Positions 11,720 through 21,524 of a DNA stretch of 64,000 nt are shown here, piece by piece. The notes beneath the pieces were generated by a model. It was not told the DNA's origin and did no database searches. It worked only from the letters and a program-made list of their open reading frames with translations. Positions within the stretch are counted from its first letter, which is position 1. The number at the start of each line of letters is the position of its first letter. This stretch comes from Procambarus clarkii (lineage: Eukaryota; Arthropoda; Malacostraca; Decapoda; Cambaridae): NCBI RefSeq assembly GCF_040958095.1, contig NC_091156.1:22065427-22129426 (forward strand). The letters are read 5' to 3'. The position numbers were made by a program, and so were the translations under genes.

Positions 11720-12086
11720 CTCGCTTGTTGACATGTAATCTGGGCGTTTTAACGAGTTTTACCGGCTAGTAAGGAGCCACCTCTACAGCGAGGCATTTGT
11801 TATGATTGAGTTGTGTATGTGCCGACGCCTCCCCAGGGGAGACGTCCTAAAATATTTGGTGGTTGTATTTATGATTAAGGAATAGGGAGTTAAGCTATAT
11901 TCCTGGTGTTGGTAATTATATTCAGTCCCAGTGAACACTTGTTTATTAAGTCTAAATACTAGACTGAGGTTTAAAAGAAATAAGAGTTTAATATATTACA
12001 TGTTGTTGGATGACATAACGGAATACCCGTTCTCTGATTTCTTTAATAGGTAACTGAATCATTTTACTTGTGTCGGATGTCCGACA
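11720..12086 (-). other. candidate LTR of the BEL/Pao element
   Basis: Just outside the end of the Pol remnant the plus strand has TGTCGGATGTCCGACA at 12071-12086. Read on the minus strand it starts TGTCGG, a plausible LTR start with a TG end and a short internal palindrome. The sequence beyond is AT-rich with AATAAA-like stretches. I could not find the matching LTR on the far side of Gag (14438-14895), so this is inference from position and the TG end. Confidence 0.3.
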
Positions 12087-12098
12087 TAATTCCGGGAG

Positions 12099-12111
12099 GG
12101 GGGGGGGGGGG
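12099..12111. repeat. poly-G run
   Basis: A run of about thirteen G residues follows CCGGGAG. It may be a slippage site or an assembly artefact. Confidence 0.85.
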
Positions 12112-12148
12112 AACATGGGTCGAAGTCCCAGTAAGGACTGCAATCACT

Positions 12149-13470
12149 TTATTCCTCGCCCTCAGAATTAAAGAGGTTCTTTAATTTGAGTTTGCATTGT
12201 TGTGCAGCAGTCCGCTCGGGACGGACGTCCCTTACTGGCCCTTCGGGTGCTGGAAGTCGTTGAACGTCTTCTTTTCCTGCCAGTACTAAAGGAACTAATT
12301 TCTTTAATGTTTTGAGAGTGGTGTTGCCTCGGCATTTTACTTTCACTCTTCTCAAGATGCCCCTGACTGTCTGGATGAACAGAGACAATTTGGCCTATAG
12401 GCCACTCTGAGTGTGGCCCATCGCTGTCCACCAGAACTATGTCACCAAGGTTCAAGTTAATTCTGTTGTAGGGGTTGTCTGCCCCGTAATGATACTCCCT
12501 CAGAGCAGTAAGGCATTCTCGAGTCCATACGTCATTCCACCGACTTATCACCCCTCATAGATGTATGAAACGTTGAACCAAATCACTCTCTCGGACATTT
12601 GAAGGATGCTCTGGTTCCTGGTCCGTAAGGGACACGAGAGTTCTGAGAGGTCTCTCATACATCAGATGAGCTGGACTTAATGGTTGACGCTGCAAAACAT
12701 CCTCAGAGAGGTAGGTAAGTGGTGGTTGTTAACTCGTGCTTCTATCTCTATGGCAACGGTTTGGAGCTCTTTAGGTCAATCTTTTGACGGTGTAGGGTTT
12801 TCTGTAGAGAATGTTTCACCGTTCCAATCATGCCTTCATAGAAGCCTCCATGCCATGATGCTCTGGGAGGTATGAATTTCCAGTGGCACTGCCGTTGATT
12901 TAGGGCCGTGTGCACCTTTGGGTGGTTAAAGATTTTCCTCAGACATACTTCTACTGCCACTAAGTTGGACCCATTGTCTGAGATCATTAACTTAAGATCA
13001 TTAACACGCCACAGTGTTTGATCTATGTGAAGCAAACCTGCGGAAAGCCTGTAAGAATGCCTCGGCACTCATATTGGGAGTCACTTCTAAATGTACTGCC
13101 CTTGTTGTGACACAGGTGAAAAAGCAGATGTTGACCAGACCACACACTAGAAGTTGAAGGAACGACGACGTTTCGGTCCGTCCTAGACCATTCTCAAGTC
13201 GATTGAGAGGTAGAGAACGGTCCAGGACGGACCGAAACGTCGTCGTCCCTTCAACTTCTAGTGTGTGGTCTGGTCAACATATTTCAGCCACGTTATTGTG
13301 ACTCATCGCCTGCAAAAAGCAGATATATGCCTTTACTGTTTTTTTGTCCTTGGTGTCTGTTAGTGTTAGTGCTCCTGTGAAATCTACTCCTGTAGTCTCA
13401 AAGGACGAATATGTACAACTCATGCCTTAGGGAGTGGAGGAGGTCCAGGATATGGACATACTCTGGAATC
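12149..13470 (-). pseudogene. BEL/Pao retrotransposon Pol 3' part: integrase and C-terminal DUF5641-type domain
   Basis: On the minus strand the order is a PYPGPPPLPK segment, GVDFTGALTL at the start of the integrase core, an interruption by a fold-back repeat, TTRAVHLEV, the catalytic-type SDNG motif, FIPPRASWHGGFYE, then a DUF5641-like region with LREYHYG, GDIVLVD and WPIGQIVSVHPDSQG, ending in a stop at 12149. In BEL/Pao elements the integrase inserts the cDNA copy and the DUF5641-type region forms the Pol carboxy terminus. The frame is broken: a shift just before the FTG motif, the inserted repeat, a stop between integrase and DUF5641, and a one-base shift near 12355. Protease, reverse transcriptase and RNase H are absent, because the sequence passes directly from integrase to Gag. 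Family placement rests on motif recognition. Confidence 0.85.
13119..13324. mobile_element. fold-back dispersed repeat inserted in the BEL integrase
   Basis: The core 13128-13280 is a near-perfect inverted repeat with arms of about 60 bp. The outer arms begin ATGTTGACCAGACCACACAC and the inner arms carry CGACGTTTCGGTCCGTCC, around a loop of about 30 bp. A tail reading CACGTTATTGTGACTCATCG follows to 13313. The 11-bp sequence AAAAAGCAGAT flanks the insertion at 13119-13129 and 13314-13324. Removing the insert and one flank rejoins the integrase codons in frame, so these look like target-site duplications. I recognise the core as a very common repeat in crayfish-type sequence. It has no coding capacity, so movement must depend on other elements. 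The A-run at the junction could also fit retroposition. Confidence 0.85.
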
Positions 13471-14437
13471 GTATCTCTGGCTTTACTGTCAGAGAAGATT
13501 TGTTATGTAAGACAAACAACTTATCCAGTACATCACTGGGTAATTTGCATCTCATATGGACGTGGATTATCCAGTCCGATTCATCCAGATTCACTTTATT
13601 GTTAAGCGCCTTGAGCAAGGACTCAAGCTCCACTCTAAAGGCTTGGAGTGAGTCAGCTGATCCATCTGGAGGAAAATATCTAACAGTTTTTGGGGTTAGA
13701 AGTCTGATAGTCAATTCTGACTTAGCATAATTTTCCTTAAGGAGCTGTACTGCGCTATCATAACCATCATCTGTTAATGTTAAATTACCGACCACTTTTA
13801 ACGCTTCATCCTTTAAGACACTCTGCAAATATATAAATTTTGTGGTCTTGGCTATAGTAGCATTAGAATCCACTTAATCGACAAATTTGTTCCAGAAGTT
13901 GTCCCAACTTTCGTCCTCTGTACCAGAGAAAGTTGGGAGACTGGGTGATGGTAATTTGACTTCTGGTTGTGTCGGGTTTTGGGAAGCTGTGGCTGCAATA
14001 TTTGTAGTGGCCTTGTGTATGGTTATTAAATTGACAAAGTGTTGTAACTTTGTTTGTATGGCATCTTCATAATCTGCATTTTCTTGTACTACAGCTTCCA
14101 TTGCTTCTTCATCTTTGTTAGTATCAGCTATCACATCCTGATATTTCGGTATTTGGCCTTTTCCATGCTCAGACTTGCTCTCGGCAACCTTGTGATGGCC
14201 CTCCAGTTCAACATAATCAACTGGAGTGTGTTTACATAAATCGTCGCATTCACTGATCTGTCGTGTTAAATGGCCCTTCATACCTGCGAGAGTCGCCTTT
14301 ACAATTTTTGCAGTAGATATGATAGCTGTATTTGCTAGCCGTGCTGCAGATGTACTAGTGCCAAGCCTTGTTGGACTTGGATTTGGACTGTTTCTAGCAC
14401 TAGAGCTACTAGATTCCGAACTAGAGGTGATTATCAT
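13471..14437 (-). pseudogene. BEL/Pao retrotransposon Gag (DUF1759-type), stop-broken
   Basis: The reading frame starts at ATG 14437 with a serine-rich leader (MIITSSSESSSSS). It continues through an acidic, coiled-coil-like middle and reaches a LPSPSLPTFSGTEDESWDNF segment, which matches the motif opening the DUF1759-type Gag domain of BEL/Pao elements. A TAA at 13874-13876 interrupts it. The same frame goes on with FIYLQSVLKDEAL and LLKENYAKSE, the continuation expected for that domain. Near 13470 the Gag sequence stops and integrase sequence in another register begins, marking the internal deletion. Gag would form the particle; here it is defective. It shares orientation with the Pol remnant at 12149-13470 and clearly belongs to the same element. 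Confidence 0.82.
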
Positions 14438-14894
14438 TCAAAAATACCCACTATATAATCATACACACTATAATTTGAGTGGTAACCAAGTATCTATGCA
14501 GGATTTACCTCAAGTTAGCTCCTCAAAATCACTCTTAGTTGGCACAGAGACACAGATTAACAAAGGTGAAATGATTATAGTTAAATTATTACTATAGATA
14601 TGGTAATACTATGTAGTCAACACAACTCGGGTTGTCTCGAGTACTGCACAATAAAATATATATATGCTTGCTAGGCTGTAATATAGGTTCAACTCTTTTT
14701 TACAATTACATGTGTGTGTGTGTGTGTATATTACACTAATGCTTATATTCTATCCGGTTCATTGAGGACCATATTTATGTGGCAAAATCCTCAGTAAAGA
14801 AACACACTATAATGTGGTGGTGCATGAAGGAAAGTGAAGGTAACACCCAGTATATGTGTTAGTGTATTGAAAATAAAATAATTCGGAAGTAACC
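14438..14894. other. AT-rich sequence beyond BEL Gag; short (TG)n
   Basis: This should hold the element leader and 5' LTR, but I see no match to the candidate LTR at 11720-12086 and no clear primer-binding site. A short TG tract lies near 14711-14728. No gene is visible. Confidence 0.4.
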
Positions 14895-14975
14895 TACAGC
14901 CTTTCTCAGGATGGTGTATACAATACAGCCTTTCTCAGGATGGTGTATACAATACAGCCTTTCTCAGGATGGTGT
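14895..14975. repeat. 29-bp minisatellite, left fragment
   Basis: Nearly three copies of a 29-bp unit containing CTCAGGATGGTGTATACAAT. They form the left end of the array that resumes at 15658, cut off by the solo-LTR-like insertion. Confidence 0.95.
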
Positions 14976-15657
14976 TGTGACGATAATCTCCTTCAAGAGA
15001 TTGAGCCTGCTCTTCCCTCCACAATTACGTCGTTGGAATTATATAAAACTACTATGGAAGAAATGTCCAACAACGACAACAACACCAGCAAGGTTTGCCA
15101 GAGCGCAAAACGTATGCAGCCAGACACCTGTTCAGACTCAAACCGCCAAACTACCTGTTGATCGCTACCGGCTCCGCTGATTGGTCGCCGGTCTGGCTGC
15201 ACCTGCACTCGCCCCCCCCCATACTACTTGATGTCTGGGGTCGCCACGACCTCAGACCTCAGAATGTTCAGTGCTTTCGTGGTTACCACTCCTCCCGGCT
15301 AGACGTTAGCGTGTACTGAGAGAGGTGGTAGCTTAAAGCCAATATTCCAGCACCTTCCCTTTATTTTGTGTTGCACTTCTTGTTATTTTATCTTAACGTA
15401 ACTTTTCATTGTGTCATTTAATTATTCTTATTATTTTGATTGATTGATTTTATTATAAGAATTTGTTTGTCCATTTTTTCATGTTTTGATTTATTTAACG
15501 TAATTAAAATTTCATTGTTAAAATTTACTTGTGTTTTGTGTGTCTTCTCCTTACCTTACCACAGACGAAGTTCCAGTTTTCTATTTTTTTTTATAACTAT
15601 GTGACGAGGCCATACCCCTAGCCTTAAACAGCCGAACACCAACGCGTTACCGTCACA
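14976..15657. mobile_element. solo LTR-like insertion, 682 bp
   Basis: The segment starts TGTGACGATAA and ends TTACCGTCACA, inverted termini of 11 bp with one mismatch, ending in TG and CA as LTRs do. It is flanked by GTGT at 14972-14975 and 15658-15661, and removing it restores an intact 29-bp minisatellite unit. Inside are a TATAAAAC motif near 15040, a GATTGG (inverted CCAAT-type) motif near 15180 and AT-rich 3' sequence. There is no coding frame of note and no adjacent second LTR. These features fit a solo LTR left by recombination between two LTRs, although a non-autonomous TIR element with 4-bp duplications cannot be excluded. Confidence 0.75.
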
Positions 15658-16597
15658 GTGTATACAATACAGCCTTTCTCAGGATGGTGTATACAATACA
15701 GCCTTTCTCAGGATGGTGTATACAATACATCCTCTCTCAGGATGGTGTACACAATACAGCCTTTCTCAGGATGGTGTATACAATACATCCTCTCTCAGGA
15801 TGGTGTATACAATACATCCTCTCTCAGGATGGTGTATACAATACATCCTCTCTCAGGATGGTGTATACAATACATCCTCTCTCAGGATGGTGTATACAAT
15901 ACATCCTCTCTCAGGATGGTGTATACAATACATCCTCTCTCAGGATGGTGTATACAATACATCCTCTCTCAGGATGGTGTATACAATACAGCCTTTCTCA
16001 GGATGGTGTATACAATACATCCTTTCTCAGGATGGTGTATACAATACATCCTTTCTCAGGATGGTGCATACAATACATCCTTTCTCAGGATGGTGTATAC
16101 AATACATCCTCTCTCAGGATGGTGTATACAATACAGCCTTTCTCAGGATGGTGTATACAATACATCCTTTCTCAGGATGGTGTATACAATACATCCTTTC
16201 TCAGGATGGTGTATACAATACATATTTTCTCAGGATGGTGTATACAATACATCCTTTCTCAGGATGGTGTATACAATACATATTTTCTCAGGATGGTGTA
16301 TACAATACATATTTTCTCAGGATGGTGTATACAATACAGCCTTTCTCAGGATGGTGTATACAATACATCCTTTCTCAGGATGGTGTATACAATACATCCT
16401 TTCTCAGGATGGTGTATACAATACATCCTTTCTCAGGATGGTGCATACAATACATCCTTTCTCAGGATGGTGCATACAATACATCCTTTCTCAGGATGGT
16501 GTATACAATACTGCCTTTCTCAGGATGGTGTATACAATACATCCTTTCTCAGGATGGTGTATACAATACATCCTTTCTCAGGATGGTGTATACAATG
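15658..16597. repeat. 29-bp minisatellite, main block (about 32 copies)
   Basis: The unit contains CTCAGGATGGTGTATACAAT followed by a variable part: ACAGCCTTT, ACATCCTCT, ACATCCTTT or ACATATTTT. Variants are clustered: CATCCTCTC dominates 15725-15970, CATCCTTTC dominates later, and CATATTTTC occurs around 16220-16320. The unit has AGGATG and CATCCT arms around the palindrome GTATAC, so single strands can fold. Since 29 is not divisible by three, each frame cycles through all three registers and stays open; the resulting frames (MVYTIQPFSGW) are artefacts. Confidence 0.97.
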
Positions 16598-16640
16598 TTC
16601 TCAACAAGATTCTAGGAGCTTGCGTTTATATACGAGGCAG

Positions 16641-16671
16641 AGCGTCTAAAGTGGTGACCATCGTAGACGCT
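16641..16671. other. small inverted repeat
   Basis: AGCGTCT and AGACGCT lie 17 bases apart, giving a 7-bp stem between the 29-bp and 11-bp arrays. No run of T follows, and no function is implied. Confidence 0.5.
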
Positions 16672-16679
16672 CTGATTAG

Positions 16680-17206
16680 ACTCGCCAGACTCCCCAGGGA
16701 CTCGCCAGACTCCCCAGAGACTCCCCAGGGACTCGCCAGGGACTCCCCAGAGACTCCCCAGGGACTCGCCAGGGACTCGCCAGACTCCCCAGGGACTCCC
16801 CAGGGACTCCCCAGAGACTCCCCAGGGACTCCCCAGGGACTCCCCAGGGACTCGCCAGGGACTCCCCAGGGACTCCCCAGAGACTCCCCAGGGACTCCCC
16901 AGGGACTCCCCCAGGGACTCGCCAGACTCCCCAGAGACTCCCCAGAGACTCGCCAGACTCCCCATAGACTCCCCAGAGACTCCCCAGGGACTCGCCAGGG
17001 ACTCCCCAGAGACTCCCCAGGGACTCGCCAGGGACTCGCCAGGGACTCCCCAGGGACTCGCCAGGGACTCGCCAGGGACTCGCCAGGGACTCCCCAGGGA
17101 CTCCCCAGGGACTCGCCAGGGACTCGCCAGGGACTCGCCAGAGACTCCCCAGAGACTCCCCAGGGACTCGCCAGGGACTCCCCAGGGACTCGCCAGGGAC
17201 TCACCA
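16680..17206. repeat. 11-bp tandem array
   Basis: About 47 copies of an 11-bp unit, GGGACTCGCCA or GGGACTCCCCA, with AGAGACT variants. The unit varies at one main site (CG versus CC). All open frames here (ESLGSPWGV, DSPGTPQGL) are repeat by-products. A related block lies at 18610-18752. Confidence 0.95.
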
Positions 17207-17623
17207 TGTAACACTATATAAATGTGTTTAAGTTTAATATTTCATACAACAAATCAGTCACACATGATATTTGAAGGCGCCAAGCTGGCTGGCTTTAGCA
17301 ATTAAGGAATCACACATTTAGAAGGTGATGACCACAAGTTGACCAGGGGTCAGGTCGTGTCAGGTGGCCCTGCCTTCTGCTAAGCTGATAATTGCAGATT
17401 GTTGGCTGTGTGTGTCCACCTGACAAGCCGCTGTCTAGGTAGAGAGCCTGGGGCTATCTTGTTAGTAGGCAGAGCTTAGTTCCCAGATCCCTCATAAATA
17501 CCCTTGGAACTGTATATTTGAATGGAGACAGAATTGAGGGTTGAGCAGAACAGCAGTAGTTGGGAGTCCCACAGCCAGGCCTGGCTTCCCCAGGCCGGGT
17601 GGGGACTCTGTAACTCCCCCTCT

Positions 17624-17628
<5 letters not shown>
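17207..17628. other. unique sequence, nothing recognised
   Basis: No coding, RNA or mobile-element signature is evident. It leads into a pyrimidine-rich stretch and the CT tract. Confidence 0.4.
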
Positions 17629-17716
<88 letters not shown>

Positions 17717-17724
17717 CTGTCTCA

Positions 17725-17775
<51 letters not shown>
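17629..17775. repeat. (CT)n microsatellite with short interruptions
   Basis: A CT run of about 147 bp, interrupted by CCGTCTGTCTCA near 17712 and CCC near 17751. The interruptions suggest an older tract than the pure one at 5685. Confidence 0.96.
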
Positions 17776-18609
17776 AAACTTAGGCTCAGCAGTCGGTGAT
17801 GAATATTGTGTTTTCTAACCTAAGTGTTGTGTGATTTTCAGGGACAGTCAGCCGGAGTACTTTCCATTTGCTGTGTGGTGACTCACACTTGTGTAGTAGG
17901 CATCCATCAGTCTCAGGAGACTATGGTGTTCTGGTTCTTGGTCTGGAGTGGCCTCTCCAGGGCGCAAACACAGGGTAGGTTGATACAGGGGAGAAGCTGT
18001 TACCCATGCAGCAGGTCCCCCCTCTCCACGGTGCCGAAAGTCTCCAATGGAAAGGCAAACGCCAATACGATTGGTTCCAGCGCCGTCGCAGGAACTGTGA
18101 GATACATTTGTGTATTCATGTTGATATTTAACATCTAACGATATCGTTGAATTGTGATGCCCATTTGAGTGAAGATCTAATAGTAAATATATAATTGATT
18201 AATTTGTTGTTGTAAATTGACTTTAATTCTGATCCCTGGATCTTGGTTCCCTATAATAGTTTGCAGGTTGGGGTTGAGTACTCTAAAGCTAATGGGCTCA
18301 AGTTCTTGACCTAAAGAGTCTTGATTATATACGAGTACTTACAGTTGATACACGAACAAGTTTCATATCGTGTTGTACAGACAAGTTCCATTCCTTATCT
18401 TACATAGGATTACTGGAATGGACGGTGGCAGCAGCAGTAGATGTCCGCTCAGAGTTTGCTCGTAACTATAAGTACAGCGCCTTTCGTTTTGGGGTTACGT
18501 GGTAATGGACTTGGAGTTACAGTAGAGCTGTGGTCAATATTGAGTAGAGATAATTAACGGTAGGTTAAATACCCGGAGTATAGGGTTAGGAGACCCGGGA
18601 CCGTTACAG
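17776..18609. other. unique or dispersed-repeat sequence, no gene
   Basis: A GC-richer patch at about 17900-18100, including CAGTCTCAGGAGACTATGG, looks like part of an older dispersed repeat that I cannot name with confidence. The remainder is AT-rich. No gene is supported. Confidence 0.35.
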
Positions 18610-18752
18610 CCAGACTCCAAAGGCACTGTCCAGAGACTGGATAGGGACTCCCCAGGGACTGGATAGGGACTGGCCAGGGACTGGATAGGGACTGGCCAGG
18701 GACTGGATAGGGACTGGCCAGGGACTCGCCAGGGACTTCCCAGGAACTCGCT
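18610..18752. repeat. second 11-bp-type block
   Basis: Alternating GGGACTGGATA and GGGACTGGCCA units plus a few GGGACTCGCCA copies. It shares the GGGACT core and 11-bp period of the array at 16680-17206, so the two probably have a common origin. Confidence 0.85.
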
Positions 18753-19355
18753 ATGTGGGGAATTTTGACTCGTGGGATTTTATTGAACTTAATTATTAAT
18801 TAATTGGATTATTTGAAGAATTTATATTTAAGATGTATAATTAATTAATTTATTATTTCTTTCGACAGACTGTATGTTTCATTGAGCGGACAGTATGGAT
18901 TGAAATTCTCCCACAAGTCAAATTGCAACACAACTTGGGGGTTAATTAATTATAGTAGCCTATCAATCGAGAATTTATCGATTAATAGGAAAAATTATAC
19001 TAAGTGTTAGTAAATTAGTCTACTGAGGTTAGTTTAATAACTGACGGTCTTATATGATTAGAAGGCGTCAGTCTGGATATTAGCGGGACACGTGAGCAGT
19101 CTGCCAGGTATAGGCCTCGTGGCTATGGCGTCTCTTCCCACGGGAAGCAACTGGTTGAAGTTGCTCGGTTCCCTGATGACCACAGAAGATCTGCCGGAAG
19201 AATACGATATAACAACTGCAAATATACTTCCTATCACAGATGTGGCGCGTGAGTGATTGTGAGAGACTCACCGTGTTTTATTGATTTGCTGCCTCATTAC
19301 CAGTTGGCTATATTATATTATAGGGGCCCTGTAATTGTATTGTCCCCCCCCCCTC
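18753..19355. other. AT-rich spacer, no gene seen
   Basis: AT-rich sequence with TTAATTAATT-type runs gives way to mixed sequence near 19050. No protein-like frame or RNA gene was recognised. Confidence 0.4.
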
Positions 19356-19572
19356 CACCGCCCACCGTCCACGACAGCCGCCCACCTGCCACGACAGCCG
19401 CCCACCGTCCACGACAGCCGCCCACCGTCCACGACAGCCGCCCACCTGCCACGACACCCGCCCACCGTCCACGACAGCCGCCCACCTGCCACGACAGCCG
19501 CCCACCTGCCACGACAGCCGCCCACCTGCCACGACACCCGCCTACCGTCCACGACAGCCGCCCACCTGCCAC
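19356..19572. repeat. 20-bp minisatellite (about 11 copies)
   Basis: The unit is CGCCCACCTGCCACGACAGC, alternating with a CCGTCC form at the middle and an occasional CACC ending. It follows a short poly-C run. Confidence 0.95.
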
Positions 19573-19640
19573 TTGCCAATTCTCAATCTACACTTGTTAA
19601 CGATCGTTACTCCGCCGGCGCCTTCGTCACCTCACCTGTC

Positions 19641-19664
19641 TGACGTCATCACTGTATATATAAG
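19641..19664 (+). promoter_or_regulatory. CRE-like and TATA-like promoter motif pair
   Basis: A perfect TGACGTCA palindrome (19641-19648), the classical CRE/ATF site, lies six bases upstream of TATATATAAG (19655-19664). This spacing and order resemble a core promoter reading to the right, into the dispersed-repeat cluster. No transcript start or gene can be assigned; an LTR or non-coding transcript promoter is possible. Confidence 0.4.
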
Positions 19665-19698
19665 CTCAGGCAGGAGGACTGAGCAGAGAGAGAGAAGA

Positions 19699-19818
19699 TT
19701 AAGCCACCCAAAAGGTGGCACGGGCATGAATAGCCCATAAGTGGTGGCCCTTTTGAGCCATTACCAGTATCAAGAGCTGATACTGGAGATCTGTGGAGGT
19801 GCGAATGCACCCTGCGTG
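19699..19818 (-). repeat. dispersed repeat copy 1 (inverted)
   Basis: First copy of a family containing GGTGGCACGGGCATGAATAG and TGATACTGGAGATCTGTGG. It lies opposite to the other copies and forms a near-perfect inverted pair with 19870-19989. I recognise the family as common in decapod sequence; no coding capacity is visible. Confidence 0.85.
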
Positions 19819-19853
19819 CAAAGGGTGCATCTTTGACACCACACACTTGGTCC

Positions 19854-19989
19854 GGGAGACATCTCCCGTCACGCAGGGTGCAGTTGCACCTCCACAGATC
19901 TCCAGTATCAGCTCTTGATACTGGTAATGGCTCAAAAGGGCCACCACTTACGGGCTATTCATGCCCGTGCCACCTTTTGGATGGTTTAA
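19854..19989 (+). repeat. dispersed repeat copy 2
   Basis: Starts with the internal palindrome GGGAGACATCTCCC, then runs CACGCAGGGTGCAG, the CAGTATCAGCTCTTGATACTGG hairpin region and GCCCGTGCCACCTTTTGG. It is almost the exact reverse complement of copy 1 over 120 bp. Confidence 0.87.
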
Positions 19990-20010
19990 TCGTCATCTTG
20001 GACACATTCA

Positions 20011-20819
20011 CGGGAGACATCTCCCGTCACGCAGAGTGCACTTGCACCTCCACAGATCTCCAGTATCAGCTCTTGATACTGGTGATGGCTCGAAAGGGCC
20101 ACCACTTACGAGCTATTCATGCCCGTGCCACCTTTTGGGTGGCTTCATCTTCATCTTCTTCATCTGTTTAAAACACGGGAGACATCTCCCGTCACGCTGG
20201 GTGCAGTCGCACCTCCACAGATCTCCAGTATCATCTATTGATACTGGTGATGGCTCAAAAGGGCCACCACTTACCAATTCATGCCCGTGCCACCTATTGG
20301 GTGGCTTCATCTTCATCTTAACACATTCACAAGGGAGACATCTCCCATCATGCAGGGTGCATTCGTACCTCCACAGATCTCCAGTATCAGCTCTAGATAC
20401 TGGTAATGGCTTAAAAAGGCCACCACTTACGGGCTATTCATGCCCGTGCCACCTTTTGGGTGGCTTAATCTTCATCATCATCATCGGCTGAGCAGGGTGC
20501 ACGGGGTGCTCCCGATGTCTCACGGGAGACATCTCCCGTCACGCAGGGTGCAGTCGCACCTCCACAGATCTCCAGTATCATCTGTTGATACTGGTAATGG
20601 CTCAAAAAGGCCACCACTTACGGGCTATTCATGCCCGTGCCACCTTTTGAGTGGCTTAATCTTTATCAATCAATCAGGGCTGAGCAGCGTTACGGGGTCA
20701 CCATACCCCGTGCTACATGGACATTTCGTTGAGTAGCTAAATCTAAAACAACAAAACCACGAGGGTTGAGCAACACTTACGGGCTATTCATGCCCGTGCC
20801 ACCTCTTGTGTGCCTTAAT
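20011..20819 (+). repeat. dispersed repeat copies 3 to 7
   Basis: Four more complete copies start near 20011, 20175, 20331 and 20521, each about 135-140 bp. A 3' fragment lies at 20770-20819. All are plus-oriented and separated by 20-50 bp of differing sequence (TTCATC-rich tails). Each keeps GGGAGACATCTCCC, the self-complementary AGTATCA/TGATACT pair and the TATTCATGCCCGTGCCACC end. They differ by point changes, so they look like an old local amplification. Confidence 0.85.
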
Positions 20820-20910
20820 CTTGATCAATCAATCAATGGGTTGAGCAGACAAACTCTCTGGTGCTGCCATAGCTCAGGTGTTCACCCGTCGGAACACTCT
20901 GACGTTGTTA

Positions 20911-21524
20911 CGACGGGTGACGGGTGACGGGCGACGGGTGACGCGTGACGGGTGACGGGTGACGGGCGACGGGTGACGGGCGACGGGTGACGGGTGACGG
21001 GTGACGGGTGACGGGCGACGGGTGACGGGTGACGGGTGACGGGTGACGGGCGACGGGTGACGCGTGACGGGTGACGGGTGACGGGCGACGGGTGACGGGC
21101 GACGCGTGACGGGTGACGGGTGACGGGCGACGGGTGACGGGCGACGGGTGACGGGTGACGGGTGACGGGTGACGGGTGACGGGCGACGGGTGACGGGTGA
21201 CGGGTGACGGGTGACGGGCGACGGGTGACGGGTGACGGGTGACGGGCGACGGGTGACGGGTGACGGGCGACGGGTGACGGGCGACGGGTGACGGGCGACG
21301 GGTGACGGGTGACGGGTGACGGGCGACGGGTGACGGGCGACGGGTGACGGGTGACGGGTGACGGGTGACGGGTGACGGGTGACGGGTGACGGGCGACGGG
21401 TGACGGGCGACGGGTGACGGGCGACGGGTGACGGGTGACGGGTGACGGGCGACGGGTGACGGGCGACGGGTGACGGGCGACGGGTGACGGGCGACGGGCG
21501 ACGGGTGACGGGCGACGGGTGACG
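20911..21524. repeat. 7-bp tandem array (about 87 copies)
   Basis: A strict 7-bp period of GGGTGAC or GGGCGAC, with a few GCGTGAC copies. The T/C choice forms an irregular two-letter pattern along the array. Minus frames (PSPVTRH, PSPVARR) are open only because the unit is stop-free. Confidence 0.97.

Noticed and set aside
15658-16600. 29-bp array as a CRISPR array
   Set aside because: There are no spacers: copies are directly adjacent, the sequence is eukaryotic, and no cas genes are present.
17629-17800. CT tract followed by CTTAG as a 3' splice site
   Set aside because: The pyrimidine tract is a microsatellite and no coding frame or upstream exon is visible, so the match is not meaningful by itself.
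19356-19572. Proline/arginine-rich frame across the 20-bp array as a small gene
   Set aside because: It is present on both strands in several registers and explained fully by the repeat.
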